Translations under genes and position numbers: made by a program | Part shown: piece by piece, positions 17,192 to 25,277 of the stretch | Position numbering within the stretch: position 1 is the stretch's first letter | Layout of the letters: every line of letters starts with the position of its first letter | The notes under the pieces: model-generated | Database searches by the model: none | What the model saw: only the letters and a program-made list of their open reading frames with translations | Told to the model about the DNA's origin: nothing | DNA from: Streptomyces sp. NBC_01549 | GTDB lineage: Bacteria > Actinomycetota > Actinomycetes > Streptomycetales > Streptomycetaceae | Length of the DNA: 64,000 bases | Assembly: GCF_026339955.1 (NCBI RefSeq) | Contig: NZ_JAPEPW010000006.1 | Coordinates: forward strand, 149,189 to 213,188 | Direction of reading: 5' to 3'

Positions 17192-17659
17192 ATGCGAATG
17201 GCTAAAGGGGTCGAGTGGGCTCTGCACACCCTGCTCAACCTGGACATGATCGGTGGCGGCCCCGTGGGCAGCGGCCAGCTCGCCGAGGCTCACGGCCTCT
17301 CGCCCTCATACTTGAACAAGCAACTGCAACAACTCGCCCGAGCCGAGCTGGTGGTCTCGGTGCCCGGCCCGCGCGGAGGTTTCCGTCTGGCCAAGCCCCT
17401 TGAGGTCATCACCCTTCTGGATGTGGTGGAGGCCATCGAGGGCGGTACGCAGCTCTTTCACTGCACCGAGATCCGTTGCTGCGGCAAGATCGGCGAGCTG
17501 TCACCACCGCCGACCGACGCGTGTGCCGTCAACGCAGCCATGCGTCGGGCGGAACAGGCGTGGCGCCAGGCGCTGTCCGCCCAGAGTCTTGCCGATATCA
17601 GGGCGGAGTTGGACCGCACCCCGATGACACGGCAGGTAATACGCTCTGCGCTGAACTGA
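17192..17659 (+). CDS. Rrf2 family transcriptional regulator
   Basis: 155 residues. N-terminal winged helix: 'MAKGVEWALHTLLNL', 'GLSPSYLNKQLQQLARAELV', then the wing 'SVPGPRGGFRLAKPLEVITLLDVVEAIEG', diagnostic for Rrf2. The C-terminal part has Cys in 'FHCTEIRCCGK' and 'DACAV', close to the three-cysteine arrangement that holds an Fe-S cluster in NsrR/IscR, so a redox or NO signal is plausible. The start lies right after operator 2 with almost no leader; ATG 17198 is an alternative. Controls the divergent flavin oxidoreductase by inference. Confidence 0.93.
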   Translation: MRMAKGVEWALHTLLNLDMIGGGPVGSGQLAEAHGLSPSYLNKQLQQLARAELVVSVPGPRGGFRLAKPLEVITLLDVVEAIEGGTQLFHCTEIRCCGKIGELSPPPTDACAVNAAMRRAEQAWRQALSAQSLADIRAELDRTPMTRQVIRSALN

Positions 17660-17846
17660 GTGCGCGCAACGAGGCCGCAACCGCTGTCGAGACGCGCCCG
17701 GGGCAGCCCGCGAGCGCGCACTGCCGGTACCTGGCCCAAGGGTGATTGCCGCAGCTGTGGTCTCACCGGTCCGGCGGCACCGGCTGTTGCCGAGGGCGCC
17801 GGGCATACACATCCAGGACGACTCGCCGCCCGCAGCGTGCGCGTCC

Positions 17847-17890
17847 ACTTGAGCTGGTTCCAGTACACGTCTACTTGGGCTGGTTCCAGT
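17847..17890. repeat. imperfect 18-bp direct repeat at the hydrolase 3' end
   Basis: ACTTGAGCTGGTTCCAGT and ACTTGGGCTGGTTCCAGT are 8 bases apart, overlapping the stop of the hydrolase remnant. A local tandem duplication of its last codons. Confidence 0.7.
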
Positions 17891-18205
17891 GCGCCTCAAG
17901 GGCCGCGGCGACCTCGGCCGGCTTCTGCAGCACCGTCCAGTGGTTGCAGTCGAGCCTCATGACCTGGGAGGCCCGCACGGCGAGGCCGAGCACACCGGCT
18001 CGCCGACCTGCTCCAGCCGTTCGATGAGCCAGTCGACGTACTCCTCTTTGGTGGAGTTGAAGCCGGGCGGCAGCGCCGCGCCGAAGCCCGGCAGGTCCCA
18101 GGGCTCCACGTCAGTGCGGGTCAGGTGCCGGCGAACGCCGTCCCATACACGATGGGTGTCAGGGACGCCGTGGATCAAGATTGCCGGCACGGTCGAATGC
18201 TTCAC
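17871..18205 (-). pseudogene. alpha/beta hydrolase with central deletion
   Basis: GTG at 18205 follows GGAG by 8 bases and begins VKHSTVPAILIHGVPDTHRV, the oxyanion strand of an epoxide-hydrolase-like enzyme; it continues through 'EPWDLPGFG' and 'DWLIERLEQVGEPV'. In another frame the last segment 'VMRLDCNHWTVLQKP' (with the catalytic His) and a stop at 17871 survive. The nucleophile elbow and cap domain, about 150 residues, are gone. Inactive. Confidence 0.75.
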
Positions 18206-18579
18206 GGTAGAGATCTCCGAGCAGAGACAAAAGGGCTGGCTCCTGGTGCTGCAGCCGCGCGCGTCCGTGGACGCGGAAGTGAAGTCCAACGAGGTCAGCG
18301 TCGCGGTGGGTCGGCGTTCGGTCCGATGCCGGTGATGCTGCGGCACAGCTGTGCAACCATGTATCGAGGGCGCGCACGGCGAACATACCGTGTGAAGCAA
18401 CACCTTGTCACACTGGGTCATATCAGTCCCTGCGGCGGACTGCCGCTTCCAGCGGCAACGGGCCCCTCGTCTATGCCATGCCCTGTCAATCCATGGTTGA
18501 GCACCACATGGATCATGCCATCCCCTGCGCGGACCCTTGTGACCTGACAACGTTCACGACTGCACGCAGGGAGCAAGCG
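18206..18579. other. intergenic region, no gene seen
   Basis: 374 bases. A TGTCACA at 18406 has no GGTC at the proper distance. GGGAG at the right end is the ribosome site of the SDR gene. Confidence 0.45.
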
Positions 18580-19512
18580 ATGAAAGAAGTATCCGTACCC
18601 GATCTGCACGGAAAGCTCGCCGTGGTGACCGGGGCGAGCGACGGAATCGGGCTCGGGCTGGCCGAACGGCTCGCCCGCGCGGGCGCCGAAGTGGTTCTGC
18701 CGGTCCGCAACGCGTCCAAAGGCGCCGCCGCTCTTCAGCGGATCCAGGCCGCCGGTCCCAGGGCGCAGGTCTCCACCCGCGTCCTCGACCTGGCTTCACT
18801 GGAATCGATCGAACGCCTCGCTGACACGCTGCAGACAGAAGGAAGGCCGATCGATCTTCTGATCAACAATGCGGGAGTGATGGCACCTGCCACCCGGCAC
18901 ACGACAGCGGACGGGTACGAGCTGCAGTTCGGAACCAACTATCTCGGTCATGTGGCGCTCACCGGGCGTCTGATGCCGTTGCTGCGGGCCGGTCGGGCCC
19001 GGGTGACCACCATGACCAGCAGCGCCGCGCGCAGCGGCCGGATCGACTGGGACGACCTGCAGAGCGAGAAACGCTACTCGCCGGTGCGTGCCTACAACTT
19101 GTCCAAGTTGGCCAATCTGTTGTTCGCCCTCGAGTTGGATCGCCTCAGTACGGTGGGTGGATGGGGCATTGTCAGCAACGCCGCTCATCCCGGCACGACG
19201 TTGACCAATCTCTACGCCTCCGGGCCCAACCTCGGCCGCACCCGTCCCGCTCCCTATGAGGCAATCATGAAGCAGCTGGCTCGCTGGGGCGTCCTGGTGC
19301 ATTCGGTCGAGGCCGGTCTGCTTCCGCCCCTGTACGCGGCCACGAGCCCGCAGTCGAAGGGTGGGCTCCTCTATGGCCCTGACGGTCTCGGGCAGTTCAC
19401 CGGCGGCCCCACCGAGCTGACGCTCTACAAGTCGGCCCGGAGCGAGGCGGACGCAGCCCGGCTGTGGCAGATCTCCGAGCGTCTGACGGGGGTCACGTTC
19501 GCAGCCGTCTGA
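18580..19512 (+). CDS. SDR family oxidoreductase (retinol dehydrogenase-like)
   Basis: 310 residues, the longer SDR type. TGASDGIG at residues 17-24, 'LINNAGVM' near residue 95, Ser in 'TTMTSSAARSG' and the YNLSK catalytic Tyr/Lys near residue 175. The C-terminus with 'NAAHPGTTLTNLY' is typical of WW-domain oxidoreductase/retinol dehydrogenase-like proteins. GGGAG is 9 bases before ATG 18580. The following HTH gene is 24 bases downstream, so the two are probably co-transcribed. Substrate unknown. Confidence 0.92.
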   Translation: MKEVSVPDLHGKLAVVTGASDGIGLGLAERLARAGAEVVLPVRNASKGAAALQRIQAAGPRAQVSTRVLDLASLESIERLADTLQTEGRPIDLLINNAGVMAPATRHTTADGYELQFGTNYLGHVALTGRLMPLLRAGRARVTTMTSSAARSGRIDWDDLQSEKRYSPVRAYNLSKLANLLFALELDRLSTVGGWGIVSNAAHPGTTLTNLYASGPNLGRTRPAPYEAIMKQLARWGVLVHSVEAGLLPPLYAATSPQSKGGLLYGPDGLGQFTGGPTELTLYKSARSEADAARLWQISERLTGVTFAAV

Positions 19513-19536
19513 GAAGCCGGTGCCATCAGGAAGGTC

Positions 19537-20406
19537 ATGAAGGTCAGGAAGATCTTCTTTGAACGGACAGGACGAACAACAGTGGACAGAGCCGAATTGG
19601 CGGCGTTCCTCAGAGCACGGCGTGAGGCCCTTCAGCCGGAGGACGTCGGACTGCCACGCGGACGGCGTCGACGAACCGGCGGGCTGCGTCGAGAGGAGGT
19701 CGCCGCACTGTGCGACATGTCGGTCGACTACTACAGCAGGATCGAACAACCGCGGGGGCCCAATCCCTCGGAACAGATGCTCGCCTCGATCGCCCGCGGT
19801 CTGCATCTGTCCCTTGAGGAACGGGATCATCTGTTTCACCTCGCCGGCCACGCCGTTCCCCAAAGGGCGCGGCGCGGCGATCACATCACCCCGGGGATGA
19901 TGCGCATCCTCGACCGGCTCGGAGACACTCCCGCTCAGGTGGTCAACCACCTGGGCGAGACGCTGAAGCAGACGCGCATGGCGGTCGCGCTGTTGGGTGA
20001 CGAGACTGCTTTCACCGGACGGGCCCGCAGTCTGCACTACCGGTGGTTCACCGATCCCGCCTCCCGGCTGATCCGTCCCGAGAGCGACCACGCCGAACAG
20101 AGCCGCCTGCTGGTGGCGGACCTCTATGGCGCGTATGTGCGGGACGGTGGTGACTCGCGCACCGCCGACCTCGTCGGCGCACTGCAGGCAGCAAGTCCTG
20201 AATTCGCCGCGCTCTGGCGTGAACACCCGGTTCTCGGCCCGTACTGCGCACCCAAACGCTTCCAGCACCCGGAACTGGGGACCTTGGAGGTGCACTGCCA
20301 AACGCTCGTCGACCCTGACCAGTCACAGCGACTTCTGGTGTTCACCGCGGTACCGGGCACGGAGAGCCACGCAAGCCTGCAGTTCCTGTCCGTCCTCTGT
20401 GGCTAG
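19537..20406 (+). CDS. MmyB-like helix-turn-helix regulator
   Basis: 289 residues from ATG 19537, which has GGAAGG just upstream; by family alignment the GTG at 19582 (VDRAELAAFLRARRE) may be the true start. HTH: 'RTGGLRREEVAALCDMSVDY', then 'YYSRIEQPRGPNPSEQMLAS'. The C-terminal half is the MmyB ligand domain ('RWFTDPASRLIRP', 'GALQAASPEFAALWREHPV', 'GTLEVHCQTL'). Such proteins often bind fatty-acid-like ligands and control a neighbouring SDR gene, which fits the context. Confidence 0.9.
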   Translation: MKVRKIFFERTGRTTVDRAELAAFLRARREALQPEDVGLPRGRRRRTGGLRREEVAALCDMSVDYYSRIEQPRGPNPSEQMLASIARGLHLSLEERDHLFHLAGHAVPQRARRGDHITPGMMRILDRLGDTPAQVVNHLGETLKQTRMAVALLGDETAFTGRARSLHYRWFTDPASRLIRPESDHAEQSRLLVADLYGAYVRDGGDSRTADLVGALQAASPEFAALWREHPVLGPYCAPKRFQHPELGTLEVHCQTLVDPDQSQRLLVFTAVPGTESHASLQFLSVLCG

Positions 20407-20461
20407 TACTGCCGAGACCCGCGATGTACGGTGCGGCAAGGCGGACGGGGAGACGCCCCAG

Positions 20462-20776
20462 TCACTCCTCGTCGTCGCTTTCCGTCACGTGTGCGCCGAC
20501 GTCCTCGGCGATGGCCGCGGACAGCAGGGCCGGCAACAGTCCGGGGAAGCGCGCATCGAGGCTGTCGCGGCGCAGGGTCACGAAGCAGCGAGTGCCTTCC
20601 TGGCGAGTCCGCGTGACGCCCGCCTCCCGCAGCACCTTGAGGTGATGGCTCAGGGTGGACTTGGCCACAGGGGCGCGCAGCTGTCCCCACCCGCGTTCGG
20701 CGCCGTCGGACAACACTCGGACGATACCGAGCCGCGTCGGGTCACTGAGTGCGCCCAGCAGGCGCGGCAAGGTCAT
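20462..20776 (-). CDS. ArsR family regulator, 5' end separated by IS1380
   Basis: 104 residues from ATG 20776 with winged HTH 'LLGALSDPTRLGIVRVL', 'VAKSTLSHHLKVLREAGV' and wing 'RQEGTRCFVTLRRD'. IS1380 copy B sits 11 bp upstream. On the far side of the IS, at 22468-22497, ten codons (MPAPSSPPSQ) are in frame with SEMTLPRLL if the IS and one CTGAG repeat are removed. So the original protein began at 22497, and the gene now relies on an internal ATG without its native promoter. No metal-binding Cys motif is seen. Confidence 0.85.
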   Translation of the reverse strand: MTLPRLLGALSDPTRLGIVRVLSDGAERGWGQLRAPVAKSTLSHHLKVLREAGVTRTRQEGTRCFVTLRRDSLDARFPGLLPALLSAAIAEDVGAHVTESDDEE

Positions 20777-20834
20777 CTCGCTCTGAGCCTTGATCCACCG
20801 GCCGGCGTCTTGTGGATAGCGGCTAGAAAAACGA

Positions 20835-20906
20835 GGAAGTGCCTTGTGACCTGCGATGATGGGAGTTCTTCAGGCTTCCAGCACGCACGATCGGCAAGGC
20901 ACTTCC
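20835..20906. promoter_or_regulatory. inverted repeat before IS1380 transposase
   Basis: GGAAGTGCCTTG at 20835-20846 and CAAGGCACTTCC at 20895-20906 are perfect 12-base arms ending 3 bases before the transposase ATG. Present in all three IS1380 copies here. Confidence 0.65.
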
Positions 20907-20909
20907 GAG

Positions 20910-22307
20910 ATGAAAGTTTCCCATACATCGGCGGCGGTCTCCGCTGCGTTCGATGACCCGAATCTGATCGCGTATGCCGGGCTGGTCCCGGTGATGCGCC
21001 TGGCCGAGCGGGGCGGTCTTTCGCGTCTGGTGGCCGAGAACGTGAAGCTGACCGGCGCGAGCAACAGCGCGGGGGCGGCGGCGGACGCCAAGGTCACCAG
21101 CATCGTCGCGGGCATGGCCGCAGGTGCGGACAGCATCGACGACCTGAACGTTCTGCGCCATGGTGCGATGACGGCCGTGTTCGCGGGCATTCGTGCCCCG
21201 TCCACGCTGGGCACGTTCCTGCGCTCGTTCACCCACGGTCACGCTCTCCAACTGCACGCCGTTCACGGCCGGTTCCTTGGCGCGCTGGCCGCGCATACCC
21301 CGCTGCTGCCCGGCGCCGACGCGATGGCATTCATTGATGTCGACTCCACCCATAAACGGGTCTACGGCCGGGCCAAACAGGGTGCCGAGTACGGCCGGTT
21401 CAAGGGCATCCGCACCCTCCACCCCCTGCTCGCCACCATCTGCACGCCCGGCTCCCGCCCGGTGATCGCCGGAGTCCGCATGCGCCGCGGCAAGGCAGCC
21501 GACTCCCGCGGCGCCCCGAAGTTCGTCAGCGAAGCCCTGGCCACCGCCCGGGAGGCCGGCTGCACCGGCACCCGCATCCTGCGCGCCGATTCGCAGTTCT
21601 ACAACGCCGGTGTGATCGCCGCCTGCCGCCGGGCCGGAGCCCACTTCTCGATCACCACCGGCATGAACCCCTCCATCAAACGGGCCGTCCTCGCCATTCC
21701 CACCGAAGCATGGCAGCAGATCACCTACCCGACCGCGGTGCCAGACCCCGAGACCGGCGAACTCATTTCGGACGCCGAAGTCGCCGAGATGCCCGCCTAC
21801 ACCGCCTTCGCGAGCCGCAAGAAGAGCGAGCAAGTCACCGCCCGGCTGATCGTCCGCCGGGTCCGTGACCTCGCCAAACCCGCCGTCGTAGGTGAGCAGG
21901 GCGAACTGTTCCCCGTCTGGCGTTACCACCCGTTCTTCACCGACAACCCCGCCCCCACCCTCCAGGCCGAGCGGGAACACCGCCACCACGCGGTGGTCGA
22001 ACAGGTCATCGCCGACAGCAAAGCCTCCGCACTGACCCACCTGCCTTCCGGACACTTCCACGCCAACGCCGCCTGGCTCACCCTGTGGGCCATGACCTAC
22101 AACCTGCTGCGGGCCACCGGCGCGCTCACCTCCGCCTTCCACGCCAAGGCCACCACCGCCACTCTCCGTGCCCACCTGGTCCAGATTCCGGCCCGGATCG
22201 CCCGCTCCGCACGGCGTATCACCCTGCACCTGCCACACAACTGGCCCTGGCAGCACGCCTGGACACATCTTTTCGACGCCGCCCACGACCCACCCGGACC
22301 CGCCTGA
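20910..22307 (+). CDS. IS1380 family transposase
   Basis: 465 residues from ATG 20910 (MKVSHTSAAVSAAFDD). DDE residues are visible in 'MAFIDVDSTHKRVYG', 'RILRADSQFYNAG' and 'HHAVVEQVIADSKASA', and the C-terminal 'HLPHNWPWQHAWTHLF' is typical. Complete and uninterrupted, so likely able to mobilise the element. The start aligns with the copy A protein; an upstream in-frame ATG at 20856 lies inside the hairpin region and is not favoured. The long open frame on the opposite strand is a GC shadow. Confidence 0.95.
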   Translation: MKVSHTSAAVSAAFDDPNLIAYAGLVPVMRLAERGGLSRLVAENVKLTGASNSAGAAADAKVTSIVAGMAAGADSIDDLNVLRHGAMTAVFAGIRAPSTLGTFLRSFTHGHALQLHAVHGRFLGALAAHTPLLPGADAMAFIDVDSTHKRVYGRAKQGAEYGRFKGIRTLHPLLATICTPGSRPVIAGVRMRRGKAADSRGAPKFVSEALATAREAGCTGTRILRADSQFYNAGVIAACRRAGAHFSITTGMNPSIKRAVLAIPTEAWQQITYPTAVPDPETGELISDAEVAEMPAYTAFASRKKSEQVTARLIVRRVRDLAKPAVVGEQGELFPVWRYHPFFTDNPAPTLQAEREHRHHAVVEQVIADSKASALTHLPSGHFHANAAWLTLWAMTYNLLRATGALTSAFHAKATTATLRAHLVQIPARIARSARRITLHLPHNWPWQHAWTHLFDAAHDPPGPA

Positions 22308-22497
22308 CGACCCTGCCCACCCCGCCCGCCAAGGCCCAACCGGAACCGAACAACGTGGAAATGCTGGGCAGACCAGCGGGTGCCACCTGCCCGCCCACAA
22401 TCACCGCCCCGAAACCGGCTCAGGATCAGTCAGAAGATCATTTTCAGACCACGTCGGTGGATCAAGGCTGAGACGGTGGTGACGAGGGAGCGGGCAT

Positions 22498-22826
22498 GGC
22501 GAGCAGAGTACCGGTCGTTCGGTGTCGTACGAACGTCGGAACGTCGGACTCTTGGAGGGATGGTCGGCTTCACCACTGTTTGCGGCTCAACAACAATGTC
22601 GTACCGCAGATGAGAGTGGGATCTCGCAGACGGCCGCCGGGGTCCGGTCTGTGTCGCAACCCTCCGTGCCGAGACCCGGCAAAGCCTGCGAGCGCCACGT
22701 TCGACGATGACGCCCGGCGTACGTCGTCACGGTCGGTGCATGCACACCGGTGGCCGTCGGCGACCCCGGTCGCCTTCACCTGACCGCCGACAACTCGACG
22801 GATGAGACGCACGTCACACGGCTCTC
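22498..22826. other. original ArsR/AhpD intergenic region
   Basis: About 330 bases without a gene. It would have been the shared upstream region of the ArsR gene (minus) and the AhpD-like gene (plus) before IS1380 arrived. A direct repeat ACGTCGGA occurs twice near 22533. The promoter for the AhpD-like gene is annotated separately. Confidence 0.45.
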
Positions 22827-22854
22827 TGTCACAGTTCGCCCGGTCATCCCGGTC
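22827..22854 (+). promoter_or_regulatory. ECF41-type promoter of AhpD-like gene
   Basis: TGTCACA at 22827-22833 and GGTC at 22851-22854, spaced 17 bases (one longer than the other sites). The start codon is 37 bases downstream. Confidence 0.65.
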
Positions 22855-22891
22855 AGTACTTTGTACCTGCAACATGGCTAGGAGATAAACC

Positions 22892-23365
22892 ATGGAATCG
22901 CGTCTCAACTACTTCGGCAACCCCCTCGCCGGCAAGGTGCTGAAGCACATCAACTCGGCCGGCAAGGCGGTTTCGGACTCAACGCTGCCAGCCGTTGTCC
23001 AGGAACTGGTGAAGATCCGCGCGAGCCAGATCAACGGCTGCGGCTTCTGCACCGACATGCACACCAAGGACGCCACCGTGGCGGGCGAGACCCCGCAGCG
23101 CCTCAACCTGGTCGCGGCCTGGCGCGAGGCCACGGTCTTCACCGAGGCCGAGCGCGCCGCACTGGAACTGACCGAGCAGGGCACCCGCATCGCCGACGCA
23201 GCCGGTGGTGTCACGGACGCGGTCTGGGCGAACGCCGCCAAACACTTCGACGAGGAGCAGCTGGTCGCGCTGATCTCCCTCATCGCCGTCATCAACGCCT
23301 ACAACCGCATCAACGTCATCAACCAGCAGCCCGCCGGGGACTACCAGCCCGGCCAGTTCGGCTGA
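22892..23365 (+). CDS. carboxymuconolactone decarboxylase / AhpD-like protein
   Basis: 157 residues. The AhpD core 'VVQELVKIRASQINGCGFCTDMHTKDA' carries the CxxC pair with the downstream His that reduces peroxides in AhpD-type alkylhydroperoxidases. This is one of the classic partner families of ECF41 sigma factors, and an ECF41-like promoter lies 37 bases upstream. GGAG precedes the ATG. Cytoplasmic; expected role is thiol-dependent peroxide reduction, while decarboxylase activity is not indicated by context. Confidence 0.92.
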   Translation: MESRLNYFGNPLAGKVLKHINSAGKAVSDSTLPAVVQELVKIRASQINGCGFCTDMHTKDATVAGETPQRLNLVAAWREATVFTEAERAALELTEQGTRIADAAGGVTDAVWANAAKHFDEEQLVALISLIAVINAYNRINVINQQPAGDYQPGQFG

Positions 23366-23667
23366 CCGGCCGCCATCCCGGACGCATACGGTCCGTCTCC
23401 GCGCCACCCCGACCTGCAGCGGGAGACGGACCACCGGCGTCAACCGGTCCCACTGGACCCTGGCTGCGCCACTTCGCAGCACGCAATCACCGTTGAACGG
23501 CTTCGGCGGGCGGCGAACACACCAACTCTGATCGATCTACGCATACCGCGACCCAGTCACCGCGTGCACTGGGCCATTGCCGTCCCACTTTCCTCAACGG
23601 GCTCCCCATCGCCAACGCACGTGGCACACCTTTTCACACGATTCCACACGTAGGCATCTGTTACGTT
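23366..23667. other. intergenic region, no gene seen
   Basis: About 300 bases between convergent-free plus genes; no frame with family similarity. Confidence 0.45.
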
Positions 23668-23692
23668 GTTCTATGTTCTACGAACATAGAAC
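23668..23692. promoter_or_regulatory. 25-bp palindromic operator upstream of SDR
   Basis: Perfect 11-base arms GTTCTATGTTC and GAACATAGAAC around TAC, ending 18 bases before the SDR start. A strong repressor site (TetR/MarR type), yet no regulator gene adjoins it. Confidence 0.8.
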
Positions 23693-23710
23693 ATCGGACA
23701 GGGGGAAGCA

Positions 23711-24475
23711 ATGCCCAGCACCACACCGCTGAACTTCGCGGACCGCGTCGCAATCGTCACAGGGGCCGGATCCGGCATCGGTCGTGCCACTTCGATCGCC
23801 TTGGCCGAGTCAGGGGCACACGTCCTCGGTGTGGGACGCCGCAAGGACCCCCTGGAGGAAACGGCTCGCGCGCACACCAATATCGCGATTCTGCCGCTCG
23901 ACATCTGCGAGGAGGGCGCTGCGGACACAGTCGTTGCCGCCGCCGTCGAACGGTGGGGCCGACTCGACCTGCTCGTGAACAACGCCGGCACCACGGCCGT
24001 GATGCCCCTGGCCGAGACGGACCGAGCAGTGATCACCAGACTGTTCGCCCTCAACGTGACGGCCCCGAGCATGCTCGCCCATGCGGCCCTGCCGCACTTG
24101 CGTGACTCGTCGGGTTCAATCGTCAACATCTTGAGCACCTACGGTCACCGCCCCATGGCCGGAGGTGCCCACTACGCCGCCACCAAGAGCGCCATGGAGC
24201 AACTGACCCGGAGCTGGGCGCTCGAGCTCGCATCGGAAGGGGTGCGGGTGAACGCGATCGCCCCCGGCCCCACCGAGACCGATGTCCTGGCCGCGGCGGG
24301 ACTCGCCCAGGACACCATCGACGAGATGTTCACCTATGAACGCGACCGCATCCCGACGGGCCGTCTCGGCAACCCGAGGGATGTCGCGAACTGGATCCTG
24401 CGCATCGCCGATCCCCTGAGCACACACGTCACCGGTCAAGTGCTGACGATTGACGGGGGACTTGAGCTCGTCTGA
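23711..24475 (+). CDS. SDR family oxidoreductase (3-ketoacyl reductase-like)
   Basis: 254 residues, classical SDR. TGAGSGIG at residues 17-24, 'LLVNNAGTT' near residue 90, Ser in 'VNILSTYGH', YAATK near residue 155, 'NAIAPGPTETD' and the terminal 'GQVLTIDGGLEL'. FabG-like architecture. GGGGGAAG precedes the ATG. Expression is probably controlled through the 25-bp palindrome just upstream, not through the ECF41 motif seen around it. Confidence 0.93.
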   Translation: MPSTTPLNFADRVAIVTGAGSGIGRATSIALAESGAHVLGVGRRKDPLEETARAHTNIAILPLDICEEGAADTVVAAAVERWGRLDLLVNNAGTTAVMPLAETDRAVITRLFALNVTAPSMLAHAALPHLRDSSGSIVNILSTYGHRPMAGGAHYAATKSAMEQLTRSWALELASEGVRVNAIAPGPTETDVLAAAGLAQDTIDEMFTYERDRIPTGRLGNPRDVANWILRIADPLSTHVTGQVLTIDGGLELV

Positions 24476-24669
24476 GACGCTGCCGATTGCCGTGTTCGCC
24501 CTCGGCGCGGCGTCGGTCGTGAAGATAGCCTGGTTTGTGGACTCTCACGCTGAGACAGCGCCGAGGGGAGGAAGGAAATGCCATGAGCATGATCCTCATC
24601 TCACACCACGCCGCACTGAGGAGTAGCCGATCGCAATGGCGGTCTACCGCCGACAGGCAGCCGAAGAGG

Positions 24670-24696
24670 TGTCACACCCGCTGGGGGTGCTCGGTC
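24670..24696 (+). promoter_or_regulatory. ECF41-type promoter of cupin gene
   Basis: TGTCACA, 16 bases, GGTC. The cupin start codon is 30 bases downstream. Confidence 0.75.
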
Positions 24697-24726
24697 TCTT
24701 GTGTAAGTACCGAAAGGATGGTTCGC

Positions 24727-25209
24727 ATGTCGTACCCCAAGCAGGTGTACACGGGTGATACAGGCGAGATCAACGCGAATTTCAGGCCGGCAGACACTCC
24801 CCCGAATGTCGGCACGGCCGGTAAGGACGCCATTCACTACCTGGCGACCACAACCACCACACGAGGCGAATACGGACTCTACCGAGTCGAGATGAGCGCG
24901 AGGGCGGGTGGCCCCAAGACTCATTTCCACAAGACCATCTCGGAGTCCTTCTTCATCCTCAACGGTACGGTTCGTCTTTTCAACGGCGAACAGTGGATCG
25001 ACGCTCAGCAGGGCGACTTCCTGCATGTGCCGCAGGGCGGACTGCACGCCTTCCGCAACGACTCCGACGCGCCGGCCGACATGCTTCTGCTCTTCACTCC
25101 TGGAGCACCGCGTGAAGAGTATTTCGAGGGACTTTCACAGCTGGCCGATGCCACGGACGAGGAGCGCTCCCAGTTCTTCGACAAGCACGACTCGTACTTC
25201 GTGGAGTAA
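24727..25209 (+). CDS. cupin domain protein
   Basis: 160 residues. Cupin motif 1 'PKTHFHKTISESFFILNG' gives the His/His/Glu metal set, and motif 2 'GDFLHVPQGGLHAFRND' the last His. The protein ends with a charged helix (EERSQFFDKHDSYF). Start ATG 24727 is supported by GAAAGG about 9 bases upstream; the upstream ATG at 24718 is too close to it. Preceded by an ECF41-type promoter. Probably a metal-dependent small enzyme of the stress regulon; reaction unknown. Confidence 0.9.
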   Translation: MSYPKQVYTGDTGEINANFRPADTPPNVGTAGKDAIHYLATTTTTRGEYGLYRVEMSARAGGPKTHFHKTISESFFILNGTVRLFNGEQWIDAQQGDFLHVPQGGLHAFRNDSDAPADMLLLFTPGAPREEYFEGLSQLADATDEERSQFFDKHDSYFVE

Positions 25210-25277
25210 CCGACAACAGCCGTGTCAAGACCGTCATTTGGGGCGACCTATCGACCAGTCTTCACTGTGCACAGGCA

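Larger units (their letters stand above)
20788..22467. mobile_element. IS1380-family insertion sequence, copy B
   Basis: 1680 bp with ends CCTTGATCCACCGG and CGGTGGATCAAGG, flanked by direct repeats CTGAG (20783-20787 and 22468-22472). By eye identical to copy C at 59192-60871, including non-coding parts, which indicates recent transposition. Inserted between codons 10 and 11 of an ArsR gene. Confidence 0.95.

Noticed and set aside
18406..18433. TGTCACA upstream of the SDR gene at 18580 as another ECF41 promoter
   Set aside because: Sixteen bases on, the sequence is CCTG, not GGTC or TGTC.
20823..22400. 525-codon minus-strand open frame (and its twin at 59227-60804)
   Set aside because: Antisense to an intact IS1380 transposase; composition (Gly/Val/Arg-rich) and lack of any motif mark it as a GC-bias shadow.
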